Of a stretch of 21,941 nucleotides of DNA, positions 1 through 6,438 are shown in pieces. A program made the translations under genes and the position numbers. The DNA lies in contig CAZDAM010000057.1 in the NCBI GenBank assembly GCA_964503595.1, positions 1 to 21,941 on the forward strand, read 5' to 3'. The stretch comes from CAZDAM01 sp964503595. GTDB taxonomy: Bacteria; Muiribacteriota; UBA6191. The notes below the pieces were generated by a model. It searched no databases and had not been told where the DNA came from. It saw only the letters and a program-made list of their open reading frames with translations. How positions within the stretch are numbered: the stretch's first letter is position 1; every line of letters begins with the position of its first letter.

Positions 1-2
1 CC

Positions 3-308
3 GTGCAGGAAGCACCTGTCACAGGACAGAAAAGAAAACCGATTCCGGCAGAGGTAAAGCATGCTGTCAATCTGCGCGATCAGGGCCAGTGCACCTTCCA
101 TTTCAAGGGAAAGCGCTGTGAAGGAAAGCGGTTTTTGCACATCCATCACAGAATTCCGGTCTCAAAAGGCGGAAAGAACACGGTGGAAAATCTGATCACG
201 CTCTGTTTCAGGCATCATGCTCTGGTGCATGAAAGGGGGTCAGATCCCCATGCAGTTCCAGATTATCCTTCCACTCCGGGGAATTCAGGGCTGGAAACAG
301 GCCGGTAA
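3..308 (+). CDS. HNH endonuclease domain protein, 3' part, with aberrant C-terminus
   Basis: Small HNH nuclease domain. Cys30 and Cys39 form the first half of a probable zinc site. The HIHH box is at residues 46-49, followed by the conserved Asn-Leu pair at 63-64 and C-x2-HH at 68-72. This layout is typical of HNH domains at the C-terminus of longer bacterial proteins. The frame is open to the window edge, so the GTG at position 3 is probably internal and the gene is 5'-incomplete. After about residue 78 the protein stops resembling HNH domains: its last ~23 residues are read antisense through a transposase remnant, so the natural C-terminus was probably replaced. The domain core appears complete. 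The substrate cannot be told from the sequence, and nothing nearby (methylase, terminase) suggests a partner. Confidence 0.75.
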   Translation: MQEAPVTGQKRKPIPAEVKHAVNLRDQGQCTFHFKGKRCEGKRFLHIHHRIPVSKGGKNTVENLITLCFRHHALVHERGSDPHAVPDYPSTPGNSGLETGR

Positions 309-651
309 GGAAGAACTGATTGGCTATTTTGTGCCCTCCCACCTCATGAAAACCGTCTAAAAAGCGTCCCAGACAATCATTGTTGTTTAAGTCCTCAGGG
401 CGAATGCTGGGGGTAATGAGATGCTCGGTGGGCATGGTTTCAAATTTTGATGAAACCATGGAAAGGGCTGCCCGCTGGGAAGACAGCGTATTTAAAACCA
501 GGGCTTTGGCACAGTTGCGATTGGAGACCATTGGATCCTTTCTTTTCTCCGGCATCAGCCGGTCTACGATGCTGCCAGGCCCGGTTCTTTCCATCATCCC
601 GCTAACAAGCCCAAACCATTTCAATTCAGTGATATCCAGTTCTGGAAGCAT
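208..651 (-). pseudogene. IS1634-like transposase N-terminal fragment (DUF4277)
   Basis: The N-terminal part resembles DUF4277, the leader domain of IS1634-type (IS4-superfamily) transposases: a start-proximal LGLVSGM-like segment, then AKALVLNTL, a Phe-Glu pair, and EDLNNNDCLGRFLDG. The match continues to HGDLTPFH near residue 136, where the first catalytic Asp of the DDE triad is expected, and then stops at about nucleotide 229. Such transposases are normally 450-600 residues, so roughly three quarters, including the rest of the active site, is gone. What follows in frame is antisense of the HNH gene. The native start seems to be kept at 651, so the outer end of the element should lie between about 652 and 812. 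No terminal inverted repeat could be identified by eye. Confidence 0.72.
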
Positions 652-722
652 CCTGCCCTCGCTGGGTGTTCTGAAGAAATCTCAGTGCCGGATTGCTTCT
701 TGAACTGGATCGACGGCAGTCC

Positions 723-995
723 TCAAATGGGTGATGACTTCACTGAAACCTGTTTGGATTTGTTTGCTTTTGTCCTCTGGCGTACCGGGAGGCTATGTGC
801 GGAATGTGAGGGATAGGCAATACCCAAGGGCAACTCACGCATGGAGCGGGCCAGAAAATAAAAGCTCGCCAGCATGAGAAGAATGGTGACAACAGAAGAA
901 ACAGGACGAGTGAAACCTTCGGAGAGCTTCAGGCCCACAGCCCAGAAAGCCTCCAGAATTCCAGCCAGAATCAATAAAAACCACGGTGATGACAT
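723..995 (-). pseudogene. gdx: Truncated SMR-family guanidinium exporter (Gdx/SugE)
   Basis: Residues 1-61 match the start of Gdx/SugE small multidrug resistance proteins. They include the membrane-embedded glutamate in LAGILEAFWAVGLK (Glu15), the SEGFTR segment, a second hydrophobic helix, and RELPLGIAY. Normal proteins are about 105 residues with four helices. Here similarity ends at Tyr61 (near nucleotide 812) and is replaced by ~29 polar residues, so helices 3 and 4 are missing and export activity is very unlikely. A good AGGAGG site lies six bases before the ATG. A guanidine-III riboswitch sits immediately upstream, which supports the guanidinium (Gdx) subtype over a drug exporter. The nearby transposase fragment suggests an insertion, later eroded, removed the 3' half. 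Confidence 0.85.
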
Positions 996-1013
996 GACAG
1001 CCTCCTAAATGGA

Positions 1014-1054
1014 GCGTCGTCTTGTCCTGACCGGGTACGGCGCGTCTCGTCCGG
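1014..1054 (-). promoter_or_regulatory. Guanidine-III (ykkC-III) riboswitch aptamer
   Basis: Read on the minus strand, this 41-nt element closely matches the ykkC-III aptamer as I know it from Thermobifida fusca: CCGGACGAG, then GCGCCGUACCCGGUCAGGAC, then AAGACGACGC. The H-type pseudoknot can be drawn by hand. CCGG (nt 1-4) pairs with CCGG (nt 21-24), and GCGCCGU (nt 12-18) pairs with ACGACGC (nt 35-41). The second helix carries one C-A mismatch (nt 15 with nt 38). The element ends eight bases before the AGGAGG site of gdx. A CUCC directly after the pseudoknot could pair with GGAG of that site, suggesting translational control (inference). Confidence 0.9.
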
Positions 1055-1069
1055 GCATCATGCTGTTTC

Positions 1070-1078
1070 CTTATAGCA
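1070..1078 (-). promoter_or_regulatory. Candidate extended -10 promoter for the riboswitch-gdx transcript
   Basis: On the minus strand the sequence reads TGCTATAAG, an extended -10 element. It is placed so that transcription would begin roughly ten bases before the riboswitch aptamer. No convincing -35 hexamer is visible at 16-18 bases upstream. Confidence 0.4.
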
Positions 1079-1154
1079 CAAACACTAAATGGAAACACCT
1101 GAGTCAGGATTTGCGATAAGAATATGCGATACTACTGTGCCCGAAGGAGCCATA

Positions 1155-1916
1155 ATGAGTGAAAGCCACGCCATGATCGATTTGAAGGAAGTCACCAAGG
1201 TCTATCAGCTTGGAGAGCAGGAAGTCCGTGCCCTGGATGGGGTCAACCTCAAAATTCATGAAGGGGAAATGGCTGCCATTACCGGCTCCTCAGGAAGCGG
1301 CAAATCCACCATGATGAACATCCTCGGCTGCCTGGATCGCCCCGATACCGGGGAATACTGGCTGGATGGACGTAACGTAGCCGGACTGGAAAGAGACGAA
1401 CTGGCGGGAATCCGCAGTCGCCGGATTGGCTTCATCTTTCAGAACTTTCACCTGCTGCCCCGTATGAGCAGCCTTGAGAATGTCTCCCAGCCCCTGTACT
1501 ACCAGGGAATTTCAACCCAGGAAGCCCATGCCATGGCCGAAAAGGCCCTGGCCAGAGTCGGCCTTGGAGATCGCATGGACCACCAGCCCAACCAGCTTTC
1601 CGGAGGACAGAGGCAAAGGGTCGCCATTGCCCGTGCCCTGGTTGCCAACCCTGCTATCCTGCTGGCTGACGAACCTACCGGAAACCTGGATTCACGCACC
1701 GGAGAACAGATTCTGGTCCTGTTTGATGAACTTCACCGGGAAGGGCGTACCATCATCATGGTGACCCACGATCCGGAAGTTGCCGGGCTTTGCCCGACCT
1801 GCATCATGATGAAAGACGGTAAAATCATGGATGAACGACGCGCATCGACTCATAGCGCTTCCCAGCCTGCCAGGCCAGAACCATCCAGCAAAAGATCACT
1901 GCAACCACAGCACTGA
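1155..1916 (+). CDS. MacB/LolD-type ABC transporter ATP-binding protein, orphan
   Basis: ATPase subunit of the MacB/LolD class, which powers FtsX-like permeases. In order: Walker A GSSGSGKST (44-52), Q-loop Gln96 in FIFQNF, signature LSGGQ (148-152), Walker B ILLADE (168-173) followed by the class-typical PTGNLDS, and H-loop His205. The ATG at 1155 is chosen because GAAGGAG lies just before it and the MacB-like reading begins there. The match ends near residue 229 (MKDGKIMDERR), the usual end of such proteins. The last ~24 residues are read antisense through the end of the convergent transporter gene, with a 92-base overlap. No permease or membrane-fusion gene adjoins it, so its partner is elsewhere or was lost when the left flank was rearranged. 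Catalytic motifs are intact. Confidence 0.9.
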   Translation: MSESHAMIDLKEVTKVYQLGEQEVRALDGVNLKIHEGEMAAITGSSGSGKSTMMNILGCLDRPDTGEYWLDGRNVAGLERDELAGIRSRRIGFIFQNFHLLPRMSSLENVSQPLYYQGISTQEAHAMAEKALARVGLGDRMDHQPNQLSGGQRQRVAIARALVANPAILLADEPTGNLDSRTGEQILVLFDELHREGRTIIMVTHDPEVAGLCPTCIMMKDGKIMDERRASTHSASQPARPEPSSKRSLQPQH

Positions 1917-3264
1917 ATAAAACTCCCTGAACCAGAGCAGCCGAAGCAAAAACCTGGGCCAGTGACAGCTTGGAAACAGATGCAGAAACATCGCCAAAGC
2001 GCATGATCGGCCCCTCAATCAGAGGCTTGAGGCGAAATCTGTCCTCATCATCCGTTGCCGTAAACAGAAGCTCCTTGGAAGCATTGTTCAGGGAGTAGTT
2101 CAGGGATCCCACCACCACCATCAGCCCCCAGATCACGCCAAGTTCGGGGCCTGTGGCCATCATGCCGGTTGCCACCAGACAGATACTGGGAAGAATCAGA
2201 ACGGCCATGGCCACGCCCACTTTCTTGAATAGGGGGCGAATCAGTATTGAGAGCACAAAGATCGAAAGAACTCCCTGCCACTTGAAGACTTCACTGAAGA
2301 AGCTTCGGGTCTCCTTCTCTTTTTCCATATGGTAGGTCTCGTAGCGTTCTTTGAGATCCTCAATCCCGGTTTTTCCAATCTTTTCCTGAATCGACTTTTC
2401 TCTCAAATCCGGCTTCAGGGCACGAAGACCCCGGACCCAGGCCATATCCACCGACTCATGAACACCATCAAAAGCCACTTCGTACCGGGATTTCGCCAGA
2501 GATTCATCCACCGTGGCCTGAATCCGAAACTCCATATTGGTATTGAAGAATGCCAGGGCAAAAACCATCAGACCAATGGCCCTTATATAGGGTTTCTGAA
2601 ACAGAAGCCTGAGATCCGCCAGAATATCTGCTGATGAGGCTTTTTTAACCTGAAGACCCACCTCCTCGACTCTGCCATAAGAGCTGTGGGCACTCATAAC
2701 AAGCCCAAGGGCCAGAAGGGTCAGAACCGCAGCCACCAGAAGAGGGTAGTCGCTGAATTCCGATGAGGCCAGGTGATCTGAAATGACGGACCCCATGATG
2801 CCCCCGATGGTTGAACCCATGGCGACATAGCCATAACAGCGTTCCCCTTCCCGGGATGTGAAAACGTCATTGATCAGGCCCCAGATCAGGGCAATCGCCA
2901 AAAGAAAATAGACCGAGGCAAAGATGTAAAACCCGGCAGTTATCGCATGCGAGCCTTTCTGCAGGGCAAAGTGAAAAAACAGCATCAGGGCCGCTGTCAG
3001 GGAATAGGTCGCCATAATCAGGGTTCTCTTGGGAAGCCTGCCGTAAAACTGGGTATAGAGCCTTGTAACTACAAAAGAGGCAGCCGCGGTAAACAAAAAT
3101 GCGTACGGCAGATACTCTGGTGTGAAAGCAGCCAGATACAGGGAGTTTCTGAGTGGCTTCACCAGATAATAGGAAACCAGAAGGAAGAACAGGGCCAGAC
3201 AGCTCAAGAGAGTTTTGGACAACTCCTGCCTTGTGGAGAAAATCAGGTATGGCTTATGGCGCAT
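1825..3264 (-). CDS. Npt1/Npt2-like (AAA family) nucleotide transporter, MFS fold
   Basis: A 479-residue inner-membrane protein with about eleven or twelve hydrophobic segments, resembling the ATP:ADP antiporter family of MFS-fold nucleotide transporters. The opening VSYYLVKPLRNSLYL and the late motif near residues 389-430 (SLNYSLNNASKELLF, then RF-x-LKPLIEG and RFGD) are diagnostic in my reading. Unlike classical members, the stretch between helices 6 and 7 (about 248-325) is a long, highly charged region of roughly 80 residues. Classical members exchange ATP/ADP or import nucleotides in Chlamydiae, Rickettsiales and plastids. Free-living bacteria also carry relatives of unknown substrate, so ATP import should not be assumed. 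The ATG at 3264 is the first start after an in-frame stop; its ribosome site is weak. It diverges from the ankyrin gene across 54 bases. Confidence 0.82.
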   Translation of the reverse strand: MRHKPYLIFSTRQELSKTLLSCLALFFLLVSYYLVKPLRNSLYLAAFTPEYLPYAFLFTAAASFVVTRLYTQFYGRLPKRTLIMATYSLTAALMLFFHFALQKGSHAITAGFYIFASVYFLLAIALIWGLINDVFTSREGERCYGYVAMGSTIGGIMGSVISDHLASSEFSDYPLLVAAVLTLLALGLVMSAHSSYGRVEEVGLQVKKASSADILADLRLLFQKPYIRAIGLMVFALAFFNTNMEFRIQATVDESLAKSRYEVAFDGVHESVDMAWVRGLRALKPDLREKSIQEKIGKTGIEDLKERYETYHMEKEKETRSFFSEVFKWQGVLSIFVLSILIRPLFKKVGVAMAVLILPSICLVATGMMATGPELGVIWGLMVVVGSLNYSLNNASKELLFTATDDEDRFRLKPLIEGPIMRFGDVSASVSKLSLAQVFASAALVQGVLFSAVVAVIFCWMVLAWQAGKRYESMRVVHP

Positions 3265-3318
3265 AAATTCGACTCATCGTAGTCTTTCCATGAACCTTTC
3301 GGCAAAAAGTGGTCGATT

Positions 3319-4344
3319 GTGAGTGATGTGAAGCATCTGATCCTTCTGATTCTCATTTTGACTCCGGCCCATTCCATGGGAAGGGAGGCCGCCATCCAGT
3401 CTCTTCTCAATCGGGGAGTGCAGGTCAGCGATCTGCAATTTCTTCGATCTGTTTACGATGGGAATCTGGAAATGGTTCGCCTCTTCTGGCTGGCTGGTGT
3501 CAAACTGGATCTCCGCGATACCGAAGGGCGTACCCCCCTTCTGATTGCCATTGCCCGAAACCATCATGATCTGATCCCTTTGCTTCTGGATGGTGGAGCT
3601 GACCCGAATGCTTCCGGCAAGGATGGTTTCACTCCACTCATGATGGCCTCCTGGCTGATGCAGCCCGAAACCGTGGCTATGCTGGTTCTTGCCGGAGCCG
3701 ACCCCAATGCCAGGGACTCCTCGCTGGCCACAGCCCTTTACTACGCCACCCTCAAGGAACAGCACCCCGCCATTCAGGCCCTGATTGTAGCCGGAGCGGA
3801 CATCAATCTCGCCGACAGTTCCAAGAACACCCCCCTTATGGTTGCCTCAAGACTAGGCAATCTGGCCATCGTTGATACCCTGCTCAAAGCGAAAGCCACC
3901 AAGGATCTGAAGAATGAAGACGGTATGACAGCTCTCATGATGGCAAGCCTCAATCAGCACAGAACCGTCGCAGAGGCCCTGATACGAAATGGTGCCAACC
4001 CCGCCCTCAAAACACCACAGGGTTACTCCGCCATGACCCTTGCCTGCCGGATTGAAGCCCGGCAAATCGTGAACCTTCTGGAGAAAATGGGTCATCAGGC
4101 AAGGCCCAAAGGCTGTGAATTTATACCCCCCCCCACCGCCCCAATCAAGCCTCTCCCGGTTCAGAACAAAGCAGATGACGATTCCTTTTTCAATCAAAGA
4201 GTCCCTCTATGGCTTTTACGCATAATGAGCGGGGACCAGCCAGAATGGATTCTGGAAAAAAACCCTTCCGCACTGCCACCCCCTCCCCCACCAAGAGTTC
4301 CACGCATGCAAATCCAGATTGACGGCACCAGGATTTTAGAATGA
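3319..4344 (+). CDS. Secreted ankyrin-repeat protein with proline-rich tail
   Basis: Signal peptide (LILLILILTPAHS, residues 8-19), then about seven ankyrin repeats between residues 37 and 260. Clear repeat cores are EGRTPLLIAIAR, DGFTPLMMAS, KNTPLMVASRLGN, DGMTALMMAS and QGYSAMTLACR, each followed by a LL--GADPN-like turn. The last 80 residues hold proline runs (PPPTAPIKP, and PPPPPPRVP near the end) and a tryptophan-containing segment; no enzyme domain is seen. Probably a periplasmic or exported scaffold protein. The GTG at 3319 gives the signal peptide; a second GTG at 3328 is possible and no strong ribosome site decides. It overlaps the next gene by four bases (ATGA), so the pair is translationally coupled. 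A run of nine C lies at 4126-4134. Confidence 0.85.
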   Translation: MSDVKHLILLILILTPAHSMGREAAIQSLLNRGVQVSDLQFLRSVYDGNLEMVRLFWLAGVKLDLRDTEGRTPLLIAIARNHHDLIPLLLDGGADPNASGKDGFTPLMMASWLMQPETVAMLVLAGADPNARDSSLATALYYATLKEQHPAIQALIVAGADINLADSSKNTPLMVASRLGNLAIVDTLLKAKATKDLKNEDGMTALMMASLNQHRTVAEALIRNGANPALKTPQGYSAMTLACRIEARQIVNLLEKMGHQARPKGCEFIPPPTAPIKPLPVQNKADDDSFFNQRVPLWLLRIMSGDQPEWILEKNPSALPPPPPPRVPRMQIQIDGTRILE

Positions 4345-5006
4345 ACCGACTGCTTCTGATCCTCCTGTTTCAGATCCCAGCCTTTGCCCTGACCATGGAA
4401 CGGGCCATCAAGGTCAACTCAACAGCCCAGCTCCTTCAGGCTTATGCCCGGCTTGAACATGAATGGGAACACCGGAACCGCGACGTTTCCATTCAGGAAA
4501 ACATCCTGATTCTGAACCGGGGGTTCTATACTCTGGAAGATCAGAAAGAAAAGCTCAGTCTTCACGAAAGTCGGGCCAACCGCTTCTTCTCTCCTTCCCT
4601 GAAACCAGTTCTGCACCTGTTTGAAAACCGCCGGGAAGATCAAAAACCGGTCTACCTGGGAAGCTTCCACCCCCAGGAATTTCTGAAGACCATCCGTGAG
4701 ATGTTTTCCAAGGGACATCACGTTTCCACCTGGGCCCAGTTTCGCTGCCACAGTGAAAAAGAATTTCTGGCCGCCCTGATCCGGGCCCGGCGGAATCGTT
4801 CCCATACCTTTATCTACCTGTTGTGGTGTGAAAAGGATCGGTGCATCAATAACCCTGATCACCTGGATTTTCTGAAGTCCCTGAAAATGGACTCCGATGA
4901 CCATATGGTTTTGGGATTGGCCAGCCAGAAGCTTTATGTCGAGCTTCCCAAACAGGTATTTTTTGAGCAGGATTTTGAACCTTTTGCCTCAAATTCGCGA
5001 AAATAA
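4341..5006 (+). CDS. Secreted protein of unknown function, coupled to the ankyrin gene
   Basis: 221 residues with a clear signal peptide (RLLLILLFQIPAFA, residues 3-16). The mature part is charged and largely helical-looking, with two cysteines close together in LLWCEKDRCINNP, which could form a disulfide in the periplasm. No family is recognised. The start codon overlaps the ankyrin stop (ATGA), which argues for joint translation and a shared role, perhaps a ligand or partner of the ankyrin protein (inference). A new promoter lies just after its stop codon, so this two-gene unit appears to end here. Confidence 0.7.
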   Translation: MNRLLLILLFQIPAFALTMERAIKVNSTAQLLQAYARLEHEWEHRNRDVSIQENILILNRGFYTLEDQKEKLSLHESRANRFFSPSLKPVLHLFENRREDQKPVYLGSFHPQEFLKTIREMFSKGHHVSTWAQFRCHSEKEFLAALIRARRNRSHTFIYLLWCEKDRCINNPDHLDFLKSLKMDSDDHMVLGLASQKLYVELPKQVFFEQDFEPFASNSRK

Positions 5007-5017
5007 CTCAAAACCCC

Positions 5018-5045
5018 TTGCCACAAATGCAAACCACAGTACAAT
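5018..5045 (+). promoter_or_regulatory. Sigma-70-like promoter before the helical-repeat protein gene
   Basis: TTGCCA (5018-5023), a 16-base spacer, then TACAAT (5040-5045). Transcription would begin near 5052, giving a ~20-base leader that includes the strong GGAGGA site at 5061-5066. Confidence 0.5.
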
Positions 5046-5072
5046 TCCAGCCAATCAACAGGAGGAAATTCC

Positions 5073-5630
5073 ATGAAACATAGCATTCTGAAACTTGCCG
5101 TTGCGGCAACTCTGGTTCTGCCCCTTTGTGCTGAAATCATTCAGGCCGATCTTTTTGATCAGGCTCTGGCTTCAGCCCGCCAGATTGAATTCATTCACCT
5201 CAAAGCCAACCGTCTGGCTGATGTTGGCCGCAAGCTTGCCCTGAGTGGTCGCAGTGAGCAGGCCGTTCTGGTTTTTCAGGAAGCCCGTCGCCTGGTTCCA
5301 CAAATCCAGACCGTTCCCCGTGGTGAAGTCGATGCCAGAATCGCTTCTGAAATGGCTGCCGGCGGACTTTTCGGCGAGGCTCAGGCCCACGCCCGCACCA
5401 TTCCCTCCACTTTCTGGAGAGGTGCCGCAAGAGCCGAAATCGTTCAGTCCATGCTGAATGCCGGCAAGGTATCTGAAGCCGAAGTTCTGGCTTCCGGTAT
5501 TGAAAGCGCCGACTTCCGTGCCCAGGCTCTCTCCGATGTGGCCCTTGCCCGTTCCGGATCGAAAAGCCAGAATGCATCGATTGAGGCCCGTATGGCAAAC
5601 TACCGGGCTCTGCATGCATTGACCAAATAA
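5073..5630 (+). CDS. Secreted alpha-helical (TPR-like) repeat protein
   Basis: 185 residues. Signal peptide of about 25 residues (LAVAATLVLPLCAE), then repeating helical units of about 30-35 residues with the spacing A-x2-I--A-x2-LA--L--G----A: FDQALASARQIE, LADVGRKLALSGRSEQA, IASEMAAGGLFGEA, EIVQSMLNAGKVSEA and VALARSG. The pattern is that of TPR or Sel1-like superhelices, which usually serve as periplasmic protein-binding scaffolds. It has its own promoter and the best ribosome site in this stretch (GGAGGA, seven bases before the ATG). The ferredoxin-like gene follows after 14 bases, so the two are probably co-transcribed. No specific function can be assigned. Confidence 0.75.
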   Translation: MKHSILKLAVAATLVLPLCAEIIQADLFDQALASARQIEFIHLKANRLADVGRKLALSGRSEQAVLVFQEARRLVPQIQTVPRGEVDARIASEMAAGGLFGEAQAHARTIPSTFWRGAARAEIVQSMLNAGKVSEAEVLASGIESADFRAQALSDVALARSGSKSQNASIEARMANYRALHALTK

Positions 5631-5644
5631 GCAAGGAAGTTTTT

Positions 5645-5953
5645 ATGGCAGAAGAGCCAAAATGGCATCAAGGTGGTCTGGTTCTTATCTGTTCCCGCTG
5701 TCACGCCAAAGCCAGTCCCAGTGATTCCTGTGGCCGTGACATTGCTGAGACCCAGCGCAAGCAGGTCAAAGCCTTGATGATGGAAAAAGGCCTTCTGCCC
5801 CACACACGTCCCGTCTCCACCAGTTGCCTGGGCATCTGTCCTGAAAAGCAGCTGGTGGTTTCTCATATCGAAGCCAGAAGCGGTGTATCCAGAACAGAAG
5901 TTCTCCCGCTCAACGCATCCGCCGACGAAATTCTGAAAAAAGTCGGCCTTTAA
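5645..5953 (+). CDS. Thioredoxin-like [2Fe-2S] ferredoxin
   Basis: 102 residues resembling thioredoxin-fold [2Fe-2S] proteins (shethna-type and NuoE-like). Candidate cluster ligands are Cys16, Cys19 or Cys29 in the first half and the pair Cys61 and Cys65 in SCLGICPE, the usual T-x-CLG-C turn of this fold. Cys16-x2-Cys19 is tighter than the usual wide first spacing, so which first-half cysteines bind is uncertain. No signal peptide, hence cytoplasmic. AAGGAAG lies just before the ATG. Probably a small electron carrier; no dedicated redox partner adjoins it. It converges on the antitoxin gene with one base between the stop codons. Confidence 0.8.
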   Translation: MAEEPKWHQGGLVLICSRCHAKASPSDSCGRDIAETQRKQVKALMMEKGLLPHTRPVSTSCLGICPEKQLVVSHIEARSGVSRTEVLPLNASADEILKKVGL

Positions 5954-5954
5954 A

Positions 5955-6272
5955 TCAGGCTATCGAGGCCAGCCCATTGGCTTTTACCAATGCCAGAAGC
6001 TTCAAAGATGCGCCGGATGGCTGCTTTTCGCCACGCTCCCACTGACTGATCAGACCTTTACTTACGTTGAGATAAAGCGCAAACACCGACTGACTGACAT
6101 TCTGACTTGTGCGGATTCTACGAATCTCTTCTGCATTCAGAGCCTCTACTTTGGTCAGGCAAAGTTCATTGAATTTTTGCAGAGTTTTCTTATCAAGGAT
6201 ATCCGCATCACACAACTCAGAAACCGTTTCATGGATGGATGCCATCATATCACTTTTGTAGGTTTTATTCAC
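5955..6272 (-). CDS. XRE-family antitoxin (HigA/NadS-like), orphaned
   Basis: 105-residue antitoxin-type regulator. The N-terminal helix (KSDMMASIHETVSELCDADILDKKT, residues 6-30) precedes a Cro/CI helix-turn-helix at about 49-80 with Q61-x-FA-x-YLNVSKGLISQWERGEK. This arrangement is typical of antitoxins encoded downstream of RelE/HigB-fold toxins. The GTG at 6272 is chosen: GGAGG sits six bases upstream and the codon overlaps the end of the toxin remnant, as in coupled operons. The protein looks intact while its toxin is broken. It probably still represses its own promoter at the palindrome 6441-6459 (inference), and may now act only as an autoregulated DNA-binding protein or as protection against related toxins. 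Confidence 0.85.
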   Translation of the reverse strand: MNKTYKSDMMASIHETVSELCDADILDKKTLQKFNELCLTKVEALNAEEIRRIRTSQNVSQSVFALYLNVSKGLISQWERGEKQPSGASLKLLALVKANGLASIA

Positions 6273-6427
6273 AACAAACCTCCCGCAAAATCTCTTTTTG
6301 AACCGCTGAATCCAACTCATTCGAACTCATTTTCATCAGATTTTTGGCAAGTTCTTTCAATGCATCAAGCTCTTCCTGGGAGATATTGTCCCGATCACTT
6401 TTGGAAAAGCCAAAGATAACTCACCAT
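6265..6427 (-). pseudogene. RelE/HigB-type toxin remnant with internal deletion
   Basis: From 6420 down to the stop at 6265, one frame gives about 51 residues matching the C-terminal end of this toxin family: FGFSKSDRDNIS, ELDALKELAKNL and SSNELDSAV. The catalytic N-terminal 60-70 residues are absent: in this frame a stop codon (TGA) lies immediately upstream. A TTGGAG site and an ATG at 6427 survive just above the break, but that ATG is one base out of phase with the toxin tail. The simplest reading is an internal deletion that left promoter, operator and tail. The stop overlaps the antitoxin start, as expected for the original operon. Confidence 0.8.
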
Positions 6428-6438
6428 TGTCTCCAAGC

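Noticed and set aside
380..703. Plus-strand frame of 107 residues over the transposase remnant
   Set aside because: The minus strand matches DUF4277; the plus-strand reading matches nothing.
3..995. The HNH gene plus neighbours as a new defence system
   Set aside because: The neighbours are fragments of a transposase and an exporter; there is no intact partner gene in the window.
3274..3765. A 163-residue minus-strand frame opposite the ankyrin gene
   Set aside because: Low-complexity Gly/Gln-rich translation produced by the ankyrin coding strand; no independent support.
5172..5634. Two overlapping minus-strand frames of 144-147 residues
   Set aside because: Antisense to the helical-repeat gene, which has a promoter, strong ribosome site and signal peptide.
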